Part shown: in pieces, positions 31,798 through 43,775 of the stretch
How positions within the stretch are numbered: the stretch's first letter is position 1
Layout of the letters: each line of letters opens with the position of its first letter
Origin: Petrosia ficiformis
Taxonomy: Eukaryota; Porifera; Demospongiae; Haplosclerida; Petrosiidae
Assembly: GCA_947044365.1 (NCBI GenBank)
Contig: OX345639.1
Location: 1,623,001 to 1,687,000, forward strand
DNA: 64,000 nucleotides
Direction: 5' to 3'
Made by a program: the position numbers and the translations under genes
Notes under the pieces: model-generated
The model's input: only the letters and a program-made list of their open reading frames with translations
Database searches by the model: none
Told to the model about the DNA's origin: nothing

Positions 31798-34700
31798 ATG
31801 TCAAAACAGATCACTAATGGACAGTTAGAAGTAAATTGGTATGTATAACTATAGCTAATTATTTGTATTCTGTTAGAAGAAAATATGGATTTTTTGGGGG
31901 GGTCCTGCGTTCACCTGTACAACCCCGACCTTGTTCACATACTTTTTGTGGTTTGACATCTCTAAATCTTTCCTTTCTATTGAAAATGTTTTTTTTCTTC
32001 TTTAAATATATTAAAGTATAAATTATACAAGTTTATTGACAAGTATTAGTTATATCCCGAGTGCAAGGGAGATATTCCAGTTTAAAGCATGAGGTCCGAG
32101 GGTGGAATGCTTTAATTTAAACTGAATATTATCCCGAGCACAAGGGATATAATAATTTGTGTCATTCAATCATTGTTTGGGGTTATAACCATAACACTTG
32201 TATGATGTCAAGGGCATTAATTAACATTCATTAAAAGAAACCACAGGGATATAACTAAAACCACCATGCTTTATCTGCACCAGTGGTTTTCTTTGATGTG
32301 TGTCATCATAATGAGACAAGTATGATTTGTGTGATACTGAGTGGGTGGAACCTGCTAGTTTTCACAGTACAATAATATATCAAGAAACCACAGTGATATA
32401 AAAAAATAAAGGCACAGTGATACAATAGCAATGGTGGTACTCTCACTCAACATTATACATTATAATGTTTGTGTGTATGATGTGTATTCATTCAGCCTTT
32501 AGACCTTCTTCAATAACATCTGGAGAAGGCATACAAGCTGAAGTACTAGATTTTATAATCTAACAGCAGTTTCTGCAAGCCTAGCTCCTCGATAAAATGA
32601 AACAATTAAATTCTTAAAGCAAACTCATTTTTGTTTTTCCACTATCAAACTTTACTGCTCTTGAGTACAATTTTTTTGCTAAACAAGAACATTTGTTCAC
32701 TCGTCCCTACTGTGATTACTTTATTACAGCAATGAAGTTGAGAGTTCCAAGAAAACCCCAAAACCTGTTCCATTTTGGAAGTTGGTATGCAGAATTACAA
32801 TACAGTGATTATTAAATAATGTTTCTCTACAATTATAGTATCGCTATGCTACCAGTCTGGATATGCTACTACTGCTGCTGGGAGTAGCATTATGTATTAT
32901 AGCAGGAGTTTGTTATCCTGTTATATTATATATCGTGGGAGTTACTCTGGATGAATTTATCAACTACGCTGTGACAGTAATAATTACGACTGACAATTAT
33001 ACTAGTAATGATTACTTCTGCAATATAGCAGATAATGGCAAACTATTAGACTATATCACTACTGATGACCGTGTTGGTATGTTACGTGATGAAACTGCAA
33101 AAAATACATACTATATTTGGGGTATAGCACTATTGCTCTTTGTGTCTGCATCTATGTGTCGATTTTTGTGGTCCATCAGTGCTTCTTGTCAAGCAAGAAA
33201 TATGAGATTGAATTACTTTAAATCAGTGCTAACTAGGCATGTTGGATGGTTTGATATCAATTCTCCTGCTGAATTACCTACTCATCTATCACAGTAAGTT
33301 GAACTTGAAAACAACCTATCATTTTTACATGTCATACATAATTTTGACACTGTGTGTTATAACTAAAACCACTGTGCTTTATCTGATTTGTCGCACTACT
33401 AGCGGTTTCTTTGCTGTGCATCATCAAGTATAAACAGATCTATTATTTATATCTCATATACTTGTCACTTCTCTTCTAGGAGTTTGCAAACCATTGAAAC
33501 TGCAATTGGTCGTAGTGTATCTACTGTTTTTGTGAGCTCTACTATAGTTGTGATGTCTTTTGGGATTTCATTTGTTATCAACTGGAAACTAACAGCATCA
33601 ACTCTTTCTTTTCTACTTGTGACGTTTGTAGTCACTTTGATTATTCAAAAGGTTTAATATACATGTACACAATATAATTGTATGTCTAGGAAATAGTGTC
33701 TACTAGTATATATATAATATATATACTAGAAATACGTATGTGCAAGAACTGCCTTGCACTACTTGCATGAGTAATTAACCTTTCCCCAAAATTAAAATCT
33801 GGTGTGTTTATGTACATTACTAAAATTAATTACCAAAGAAAACGTGTGGGTAGATCACTATTTGTTTTCAGTTTTGTAACTCTTACAAGACTCGAGATTT
33901 CAAACTTCTTTGCTGGAAAGAAGAGTTGCTGAACAAGCTACAGATGTAAATTTATGGTTCTCTATCAGCAGGAAGACTGTGTAAGGCGAAGTGTTTTGTC
34001 CCAAGGGCCATGTCCACATCTCTACCCCTCTGTATAACTTCCATATTTTAAAAGCAGTAAAAACTTTTAATTCACTTAGTTTAACAGAAGACCTTCTAAG
34101 AAAGCTGTAGATATCAAAATCATGCTTCAATAGTTGCAGGAAAGCAGCAAGGTGACCATTTGATTGTACAGTGTTCAGGAACAACGCCCACACTTAGCGT
34201 CTTTAAAACTTTGATCACTATCGACCGGCTGGTTAGTGGTATCTCTGTAGCTTCTTCTCTGTGTTTCTCTTTTGAAGTGTAGGTAGGCGTTGTGTATGTT
34301 CCTTTCTTCTGTCGAGCTGATCTGCATAATCATGAACACACTGCAAAAACAAAATGTTAAAATAACTATTTTATTGGTTGGTTAGTACAGTTGCAAGAAT
34401 TTAACAATTAGTTGGTTGTTCAGATTATTATGAATACACACATGCTAAGACTGCTGTGGTTACTTTGTACTAATTATAACCAATTAGTTGAAGCAGTATA
34501 ACTTTAGGGTGCTGTTTACTTGCATTTCATATGTTTATACTTGGTGCACATAATGTTATAGTAACATCATGCATGTAGCCACAACAGCCTGTATTACAAA
34601 CTAGATTTGTGTAGTTCATGCCTTGTGGTCATACGTTTAATTATTGCATTCCTGAAGCATGACCGAACCACATATTTATATTATATATAATTATATATAC

Positions 34701-37700
34701 AAACTAAGGTCAAGATTTCACTACACTCCTGGATTAGCTACCTCACACTAAGGTACTCGGCAATTATTGCACAGATACAGGAAATATTACAAGTTGGGTT
34801 GCTACAAGTCCAAAGGACGAGTGGTAACGCTGTATCCAATGAGTAATATTTCCTGGGTATCTGTGCGATAATAAGTTTATAAAATCTTGCTTGTTTTCTC
34901 TCGTGATTAATAATACTGTATTATTCAAACTATCATAATAGACCAGTGGTTATCTTCAAACTCAGAAAGATACTTTAGCACTGAACATAGAAAAACCTCT
35001 CTAGTTTTGCATCTTATCACAAAAATTTCAGTAATATCACTGTCACCAAAACAAAACAAATTTGAGAGTAGTCTACAATTTTAATGTAGTAACATGTTAC
35101 ACGCTGTACAATAAAAATTTCCAGTCAGGTGATTTTCTGTGCAATAAAACTTATAGTCATGTGACTTGGTAAAAATATTATCATAGTGCATCATTTGAAT
35201 GTCTAATTGAAAACGGATAAGATTCATTGTTTCTATGGTAAACATTGTTTGATAATAAATTAATAAATAATCAGAGAGTATAGTACTCTCTATGTAGGGA
35301 TGGCACGGAAAAACAATGGCCGCCTATACATTTCAATTGCAAGTGATAAGCTGAAATCTCTGGTAATATATACAGGTAAGTTTTAATACACACATACCTA
35401 TTCATATCTAGTGTTTTTATGACTACTAACACCTTCTAGATGGCCAAAGGTTGTCGTTAAGGTAGAGAACTGCCGAGTGGCAAAACTGGCAAAATCTGCT
35501 TCGTATTATTATTATTATTATTATTTTCCAGACAAATCATTTTTTTGTTTGTTGATCTATCACAATGATTCTATCACCATTCCAATCACATTCTTTGTAA
35601 AATTCTGGTCTACAAGTATCGAGATGATATGTTCAGATGCAATAAAAGAAGACAGTCTCAGCGATGGCAAAGATTTGATCTCAAATTGGACACCATTTTT
35701 ATAAGTGTATTCATTAATTTAACCATGTGAAATTAATTGCATTTGTGTCAGAACATGAAAGCTGTTTACTGAAACTGCCTGCTACGTTGGAATCAAAGTT
35801 TGTGAGCAAATTCATTCTTAACATAATGAGCATAATATTATAACCATGGTATACTGATAATATATTATTATATACTGTGATAAGCACTGGAATCCCGAAT
35901 GGTTGACACAGAGACTAGCACTACTTGTGGCAAACCTGTAAGTGAAATATAAAATAGGCAGTGTCATCTGTAAGTGAAAAAGAATGATAATCAATTCATA
36001 AATAATGGATATAATTATACAAAAGTCTGACCTTCAATGATAATCAAGCCTCATAGCAATCTACATAAAATAGTCACAAATCGTCTACCATTCAAAAAAA
36101 AAAGCAATGGAAACAAGAATAATAAAAAACATTTTCAATAAAAATGGAGAAAGATGTAGGGACGTCAAAACCCAAAAAGCAGGTTGGGAGGTTAACGTAG
36201 GACCTAAAATTAAATAAACCACTTCCATATAACCCTACATAAGTACAGCTCTTTGTATTTTGCTTTATAGCGGTGTAAGTACTTATGTAGGGTTATATGG
36301 AAGTGGTTTGTTTAATTTTAGGTCCTACGTAACCTCCCAACCTGCTTTTTGGGTTTTGACGTCCCTACATCTTTCTCCATTTTTATTGAAAATGTTTTTA
36401 TTATTCTTTTATAATAAGTATTAACACTTATCCATATGTGCACTTAACAATATTGAAAAGTCCTGAAGTTTATACCATTTATTATAAAAACAATTATTGA
36501 TTGGTGAAAGCAAACATAGAACAATGCACTTATAATTGCAATACTAATGAGTAGTGACGTATTCAGGGGTGTGGAGATAGCCAGTCATGGAGGACATTGT
36601 CAAGTAAATGTAGTGAATGTCCGGTAACTTGAAACTGAGCTGTATATAAAGTATATGGGGAGCAGAACAAGAGTGGTGAAAATAGGCCAAAATGTCCAGC
36701 AGTTGGCTCACTATTTCCACACCCATAGACGTATTACCATCAATGTGAAAGGGTAACAATTGCTACATAATGATCAACATTTTTCAACTAGTTTTAAAAG
36801 TAAAGATTCGAGCAGAATTATACATTATAGTGAGCTCATTAGAAATTATTTTCTAATATTACAGTTTGTTGGTATATTTGCTGCTAAGAAACAGATTTCA
36901 CTCACAAAGGCTGGATCAATAGCTGAAGAAGTAATAACAGCAATCAAAACAGTGAAAGCCTTTGGTGGTCAAAACAAAGAATCTGAGAGGTAGGTATGTT
37001 AGTCAAGTGTTGTCCATACTAGCATCTGCCTGTGCAACCATACACAGTTGTTGAGTACAGTTTGGTACTGTTCTGTGACAAGTGTGAACAGATCTGAATT
37101 GTACTAGAAGGTTACTACTTTGTTTATGTACCAAAATGGTATAGTTTAGAACTGTACGAGCTGCTACAAGGTATTAGAGTGCCCCTCTCAATTTTGGCTA
37201 TCAAATGTAACACAAGCAAATATATATATATAATTATATATATACCGGTATATATACGTATATATATATATATATATAGTTCAAACCCATGGGAAGGTAA
37301 TCATAGGGATGGCCTGTAGCTGTAACTTCTTATCATATTTTCAATTGTAATTACAACTTGTGTTCAGTAGTACTAAGTCAAATGTTTCTATTGTATTTGT
37401 TTTATAAGTATATATGGTATACATGAGCATCTAAAACTGCAAATAATTGACCTTCTCTTCTAGTCATTTATAATTAGTGTAAACAGATTAATATTTTAAT
37501 ACAGATATAATTCTCATTTAAAACAAGTCAAGCAACAATCATTAAAAATAACAGTTCTGATATCTTTGATGGCGAGTATAATCTTGATGGTAAACCCATT
37601 GTTTGCAGCTGTGGCATACTGGTAAGATAAATGCTTGTACTTCAATCTTATTTCTTATTATACAGTACATCTCGATAATATAGGTATGGTGCTATTTTGT

Positions 37701-40700
37701 TTGTGGGCTGTTCAATCACAGCTGGTGAAATCATAGTGGTGAGACTATGAAAAATAAAACCTTGTGTTGTAGTGTGTTACGATGTGTTTCTGTTTAATTA
37801 TTGATGTAATTAATTAGTACAGGGTTGTTAAAATCTAATGCTGAGTACTGCAACACTAGCAACAAAGATAGAAATTGAGTCTATCTAGTGTCATATGCAA
37901 TGCAATGAAGATATTGTGAACCTACCTTATACTGGCATCATAGTAGAGCTATAATGAATAGTGTTTTTGATATTTCAATATTCGTTCGTGAATATCTGGA
38001 TAATTGCTTTCTTGCAAAGAAATGTTATCGTAACACATTCTTATAAAATATCAAGTATAGATGTATGTACTTACTACAACAGCAGTCAAAGTGTTTTTAC
38101 AAAGCCTAGGAAAAGGGTAACATGGAACAAGAAACACTATTCTTTTTGCAATTATGGTTTGACATGGTCAATGTCTGTGCATGCACAAACATTAAATGAA
38201 TAATTCCCTTGATTTTGAGGGTATATAAGTTTTTATCCTAAGTATGTGGTATAGTGGCATTCTCTAGAATATTCTATGCTCACTTTATATTCATCATTTT
38301 CCATCTGGGTCTTTGTCAAGCCATCACCTCCAGCTTCAAAGAACATTTCTAATTTCAAAGCAATTTCTCTCAATCTAGCATGCTGTTGGCAAGTTGTTGG
38401 TTTGTGAGGAATTTTATCATATTCTAATTTCAAGTGGTGGATGGTATCTTTCCATATGTCGTGTAATATACTATTAGTTTAATTACTAGTTAATTACCTC
38501 AGGAATACAGGAGTCAGTAAAGCTTGTCCTAGTTTTCCCATGTTAGATGAAATATATGTGTCATCCTCTTCACATCATCATACAAAGTTTGTGAAGTTTG
38601 AAAGCATGACTTCATTATATATCTTATTTACAGATTGTATCAGAAATTGGTATTGCTTTGTCTACAATTTTTGATGTTCTACCTGAACTTACGCAGCTGT
38701 TTGCTGCCATGGGATCTGCTGGCGTGGTGTATGAAGTTATTGATCAAGTAGGTTTACTCCAAAAAAATGATGAATTATTAATTTTATCATTCCTTAGGAA
38801 TCAGAAATTAATCCAGATTCTGATGCTGGTATCATTCCTGATTCATGTGAAGGAAGCATACAGTTCTCTGATGTTATATTCAGTTATCCATCTCGTCCTG
38901 ATGTACAGATATTACATGGATTAGACTTGAGTGTTAAACCAGGACAGACTGTTGCATTAGTTGGTCCTACTGGATGTGGAAAGAGTACTATATCAAAACT
39001 AATTCCAAGAATATATGATATTACTGAAGGAACTGTAAGTTTTTGTGGCTTATGAAATTAATGTTTATCTTCTAAATTTAGATTTTGTTGGACGAGATAG
39101 ATGTTAGAGATTTCAATATTAGTTGGTTACGAAACCAGATTGGTATTGTATCTCAGGAACCTGTTCTATTTAATGTAAGTATTGCTGAAAATATTAGTTA
39201 TGGGAAAGAAGATGCTACTATAGAGGAGATTGAGAAGGCTGCTAAATTTGCTAATGCTCATGACTTCATTTCTGAGCTACCTGATGGATACAATACAATA
39301 GTTGGTGAAGGAGGTTCTCAATTGAGTGGAGGCCAGAAACAACGAGTAGCCATTGCTCGAGCTCTAGTACGTGATCCCAAGATCCTTCTTCTTGATGAAG
39401 CTACTTCTGCTCTAGACACAGAGAGTGAGAAAGTTGTTCAAGATGCATTAGACAAAGCAAGGGAAGGTCGTACTACTATCATTATTGCTCATCGACTGTC
39501 TACTATTCAGACAGCAGATGTGATTATTTGTATTGATAATGGGTGTGTAGTAGAAATGGGTAGTCACAATGAACTAAAGAAAAAGGAAGGTCTCTATTAT
39601 CTACTGGTCTTAAGCCAAAAGATTGAGAAGAGTAAAGAAAAAGAAAGTAAAAAGGACAAAATTGTTGAAATTTGTACATAATTGTCAGTAAATTTTTCAG
39701 ATGCATCAAGTGAAACAAAAAATCAATCATTAGAAAGAATAGTATTTGCTAAACCCTTTGACATTGAAAGTGCTGATAAATTCTCAACAGGAGATGAAGT
39801 GTTACATGAAGACAAATTGACAAATTTAACTGAGGTATGGATGGAATTAGTGAACACTGATAGTTATAGTAGTTAGTATACCAATAATATTGATGTTTTA
39901 AATAATCAATATTGTTAGTGTTTGCTTTGTATTTTATCTCATTGCAAACTTGTTTGTTAATTTCATTTCCACAAACATGATTATTTTAATGTGAAATATT
40001 TCGTTGATTTTGTCTAGGAATCTACTGATGATTCTTCATGTTTACTTCAAGAGGATGTTACATCTGACCCAACTTTTGACAAGAAAAAGAATACATTATC
40101 TATAATGACAAAAGTTATGATTTTGTGTTTCAAAAAGCGTCACTGGTTCTTTTTAGTACTAGCAATACTCATCTCTTTCTTTGTTGGAATACTTTATGTT
40201 TGTGGAAAGCTTCTATTACGTGAGATGACAATGGTATGTGTATAATTATTTCTTTCAATTTATGTTTGCTTGTATTTTTATCTAGTACTTTAGCAAAACA
40301 GATAAGGATGACGTACTTAATGGTATTCATTTTTATTCAATGATTTTGTTAGTTGTGGCTGTTGTACAGTTGATATTTAATTTCATTAGTGTGAGTATAT
40401 ACAGTAAAAAGTAATCTTTGGTGCTATAGTGTGCATTTACATTTATTGTTTCAATTTGACAGGTGAACTCTCTTGGAATATGCGAAGAACAAGTATGTGA
40501 GAAAGTTAGACAAAAATCTTTCAGAGCAGTGGTGAAACAAGATATCAACTGGTTTGATAAACCTCAAAACTCTGTTAGTGTACTTACTCATAAGTTGTCA
40601 GTGGAGGCATCGGATATTATACAGGTTAGCTAGCATGTAAATATGATAACCTATTCTTAATAGTCTTCATTCTGGTCCAACAGGTATTTGATATTCGTGT

Positions 40701-42320
40701 TGGATATGCATATAAAACCCTTGCAGTAATTATAACCTGCATTATAATTGCTTTTGTTTTGACCTGGGTTATTGGATTGATAGTTATATTATCATATCCT
40801 TTATTGCTGATTGGAGGGTATCTTCAAGTTATATTCACCAAAAGATATTCTGATAAAAAGAATCAACTGATTGAAGATAGTGCTAAAGTTGCAATTGAAT
40901 CTATTGAGAATGTATATACAGTAGCAACCCTTAGTATTGAAAATAGACTAGCGAGAAAGTATAATCAACTATTGGAACAACCATTCAGGTGATGAAGGCA
41001 TTCAAAATGTTTGATATAATTATGCACTCATACTCTTTCATTTTATTTATAGATATGATCTGAAGGGTGCTGCTATCAATGGCTTTATGTATGGATTCTC
41101 ACAATTCGTTATACCTGTTTTTGTTGGTGTTGGTTTTATTGTTGGAACATATCTGTACACAGCAGATGAAGATAAAGTGTATTATGCAGATTATCCTAAC
41201 ATTTTCACGTAAGATCAACTGGTCTTTGTTCTAGTTAAATGTGAAGTACTATTTACTTTATTTCCTCTTATGTTATTCATCATAGTGCTTTAGTGCTAGT
41301 GTTGTATAGTGGTGGATGGACTCGGAGATTTTTTGATGTACTGCCAGATTCACAAGTTGCTGTTTCATCAGCAAACAGTTTTATAAAATTGATATTACAA
41401 CGACCAGTAATAGAGAAGTATGATGATGATGATGGATTTGTTCCTGTAAGTAATTCTGCAAAAATTCTTTATCTTCACTGTTTCTTGTAAAATAGGATGA
41501 AGTTAAAGGAGATCTCAAAATGCAACAAATATATTTCACTTATTCGACTCGTCCGGGAGTGAATATATTGCAGTATTTCAACATATCAATCACACCAGGT
41601 CACACTCTGGCTCTAGTTGGACCCAGTGGTTCAGGCAAAAGTACTGTCATCTCTCTAGCTGAACGATTTTATGATCCAAAATCTGGAGATATACTTTTGG
41701 ATGGAGTTGATCTTCGTGACTTGAATATCTCTTGGCTTCGTCGTCAGATCAGTCTGGTTTCTCAAGAACCTATTTTGTTTGATATGTCCATTGCAGATAA
41801 CATTCGTTATGGAGCCCTCTTTAGAGAAGTCAGTGACAAGGAAGTAATGGAAGCTGCTCAATCTGCTAATATACATGACTTCATTCAGTCTCTACCTGAG
41901 GTAAGTGTGAATTCCATGATTGACATAATAATATAACTTCATCATTCACAGGGTTATAATACTAATGTTGGTTTGAAAGGAACTCAATTGAGTGGAGGTC
42001 AAAAACAACGAGTAGCCATTGCTCGAGCCCTAGTACGTGATCCAAAGATTCTTCTACTTGATGAAGCTACCTCTGCTCTGGACACAGAGAGCGAGAAAGT
42101 TGTCCAAGATGCTCTTGACAGAGCCAAGAAGGGTCGTACTACCATCATCATAGCTCATCGATTATCTACCATCTATAATTCAGACAGTATTGCTGTAATA
42201 GACAAGGGTTATGTAATTGAACAAGGAACACATTCTGAATTAATGGCTCAGCAGGGAGTTTACTACTTCATGAATAATATACAGACACAAGAACGTCAGA
42301 TTCATAGCTATCGGACCTAG
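31798..42320 (+). CDS. ABC-B: full-length ABCB-type transporter
   Basis: Nineteen exons, about 1315 aa: 31798-31838, 32730-32784, 32839-33293, 33480-33651, 36865-36989, 37505-37621, 37684-37738, 38634-38747, 38798-39034, 39082-39646, 39701-39834, 40018-40233, 40286-40390, 40463-40624, 40684-40988, 41053-41208, 41286-41445, 41496-41900, 41952-42320. Exon lengths nearly match ABC-A and ABC-C. NBD1: Walker [10 protein letters not shown] from 434, LSGGQ 538-542, Asp562-Glu563. NBD2: Walker A from 1100, LSGGQ, Asp1230-Glu1231. Both sites look complete, in contrast to ABC-A. Probable plasma-membrane exporter; substrate unknown. The exon 10 donor is uncertain: 39646 matches the exon length of ABC-A, but 39631 has the same phase. 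Without that splice the frame stops at 39681, after NBD1. Intron 4 is 3.2 kb and full of repeats. The first exon is inferred from phase and similarity of the N-termini. Confidence 0.9.
31876..32025 (+). repeat. Degraded foldback-element arm in ABC-B intron 1
   Basis: Contains GGTCCTGCGTTCACC, TTTTTGTGGTTTGACATC and TATTGAAAATGTTTTTT in the order of the right arm at 36279-36407, with heavy divergence. A further relic centres on 22660-22740 in ABC-A intron 1. Confidence 0.55.
32049..32155. repeat. Short hairpin element
   Basis: ATATCCCGAGTGCAAGGGA at the left pairs imperfectly with TCCCGAGCACAAGGGATAT at the right, and CAGTTTAAAGCAT with ATGCTTTAATTTAAACTG inside. About 107 bp, in ABC-B intron 1. 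Confidence 0.65.
34763..34873. repeat. Hairpin element
   Basis: ATTATTGCACAGATACAGGA on the left pairs with TCCTGGGTATCTGTGCGATA on the right, and AATATTAC with GTAATATT; loop about 50 bp. Confidence 0.65.
36116..36407. repeat. Intact foldback element
   Basis: Left arm 36116-36246 and right arm 36279-36407 are almost perfect reverse complements (about 130 bp each) around a 32 bp loop. Outer end AGAATAATAAAAAACATTTT, inner end CCCTACATAAGTAC. Older copies are at 1-153, about 22590-22740 and 31876-32025. No ORF. Confidence 0.9.
36545..36760 (-). repeat. Dispersed repeat family C, reversed copy
   Basis: Reverse complement of about 780-960: GGCCAAAATGTCCAGCAGTT and AACAAGAGTGGTGAAAATAG match that copy closely. 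Confidence 0.65.
38233..38475 (-). other. Antisense coding-like fragment in ABC-B intron 7
   Basis: An open minus-strand stretch of about 80 codons ending at a TAA, with non-repetitive, protein-like composition (for example [20 protein letters not shown]). There is no clear start, splice site or recognised family. It could be a fragment of a retrocopied or transposed gene, or chance. Confidence 0.25.
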
Positions 42321-42877
42321 AGTTTTCTTACATAATGTGATTGCTGGCATACCTATATATAGTGACAATTAATTTTTTTTTGTTTACTCAGTGATAAATA
42401 GGATTTTTGTAAATAGGTTCAAACATGTTTCATTCAGAGTGAGGAAATTTTTTACAGAATTTTTAATTAATTAAGAATAAATAATGAATACAATAATATA
42501 GCACTGTTAATTTTTTTACAAAATACAAATTTTATCAAACTCTATAAATTTCTAATCTTGGAATTTATGTACCATACTAATATTAGATTATGTATATAGT
42601 TGTTATTGCGGTAACAAACTCTGTACAGAAAATTAAAAGAGACAAGAACAGATTAAAGAACGTAGTCATGAATTCATATCCAATATAGTAAATAAGGAGA
42701 TGGATTATTGAGAAAAACATCCATATGTTTGTTTTTGTGGTTTAGGAAATTTCATCATTACATCATATTTTGATGTAAATATGAGCTGACTGAAAGACTA
42801 CGGTCTTCTATATGTGTATGTGTGGTTAGTCACCAAAAAAATGTCCCAGATTGATAGGGCACTCTTTTTTTTTAAGG

Positions 42878-42920
42878 AGGCAGTGTCGTGTAGTGGTAAG
42901 AGCTTGGGCTGTGGATGTCA
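42878..42920 (+). repeat. tRNA-derived SINE head fragment
   Basis: GTGTAGTGGTAAGAGCTTGG resembles an RNA polymerase III A box with the usual SINE context; no B box follows. Confidence 0.3.
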
Positions 42921-42960
42921 TCAGTTTATAAATACCTTCACTTCTATTCATGAGCTGATT

Positions 42961-43009
42961 ATGAAACCAGATTGATATTGTATCTCAGAATCATTTCTAT
43001 TTAATGTAA
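42961..43009 (+). pseudogene. Relic of an ABC transporter NBD1 exon
   Basis: ATGAAACCAGATTGATATTG and the next 29 bases align with the exon 10 region of ABC-B (from ACGAAACCAGATTGGTATTG, coding [15 protein letters not shown]), with about 45 of 50 positions identical and a one-base deletion after CTCAG. The flanks do not continue the exon clearly. Confidence 0.75.
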
Positions 43010-43104
43010 TCAAGCAATGGCTACTCATTGCTGCTGACCCCCAGAACCTCCTTCAGCTAATGTAAAGCAATTTTAGTGGCCATTTTAATCTCCTCAATTC
43101 TTGT

Positions 43105-43505
43105 CATGTACTTGTAATTCGCTATGAATCAAGGCCGACAATGTCCATGTATACAATCAGCATAATATGAGCTTAAATAAGATTAAATCATGCAAATTGC
43201 ATCTGTATAATTATGAGACAGTATATGTGTGGGACCAATGTCTGGTACAATAATTAGTGTTATGCATTTATGGGAAACATACTTCCTGTTGTTGTACTTG
43301 TCATTCAATATGAAGCAACAAGGCTGAACAATCTCCATGTATGTATACGTAATCAGCATAATATGAGCTAATAATAATAAGATTAAATCATGCAAGTTGT
43401 ATCTGTATAATTACGAGACTGTATGTGTGTGGGAACCAATGTCTATATTGTCTAGTACAATAATTAGTGGTATGAATTTATAGCAAACATACTTCCTATT
43501 GTTGT
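43105..43505 (+). repeat. Tandem duplication of about 190 bp
   Basis: Two copies share CAGCATAATATGAGCT, AAGATTAAATCATGCAA, TGTGTGGGA and CAAACATACTTCCT-like blocks in the same order. Confidence 0.8.
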
Positions 43506-43775
43506 CAATAATCTATATGATTATAATTAATAATGATTATAATCAAATGAATTTGATAATGTAATTTGTAAACCACATTGTGGTTTTAGTACAGTATATA
43601 AAGGGAGCACTGTAAAGCTTTGCTTTACTTTGAACGTGACTGGCTACTGTAATTATTAATGTATGTGATATGTGAGTTACTCTCCTGGCTATTGGATTTA
43701 TTACTTTATTTGTGGAAATAAACATTATATAATTGCTTTCTTTTCTTACAGTTACTGTAGTGTGAAATTATAACT

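Larger units (their letters stand above)
33652..36864. other. Large repeat-filled intron 4 of ABC-B
   Basis: 3.2 kb where the equivalent introns of ABC-A and ABC-C are 357 bp and 123 bp. It holds a family-B fragment (from about 34342), a hairpin (34763-34873), a short (TAT)n tract near 35505-35525, the intact foldback element (36116-36407) and a reversed family C copy (about 36545-36760). A minus-strand open stretch at 33900-34193 (97 codons, GTG start, TAA just upstream) matches nothing I know and is left unannotated. Confidence 0.7.
42321..43775. other. Spacer between ABC-B and ABC-C
   Basis: No gene. It contains a tRNA-like SINE head (42878-42920), a relic of an ABC NBD exon (42961-43009) and a tandem duplication of about 190 bp (43105-43505). 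The last 270 bp should include the ABC-C promoter; nothing specific is recognised. Confidence 0.6.

Noticed and set aside
33900..34193. Minus-strand open stretch of 97 codons in ABC-B intron 4
   Set aside because: GTG start with a stop directly upstream, no splice context, no recognisable domain.
35307..35470. Possible two-exon mini-gene beginning ATGGCACGG with a consensus donor
   Set aside because: Would encode only about 33 residues with no homology and sits in a repeat-filled intron.
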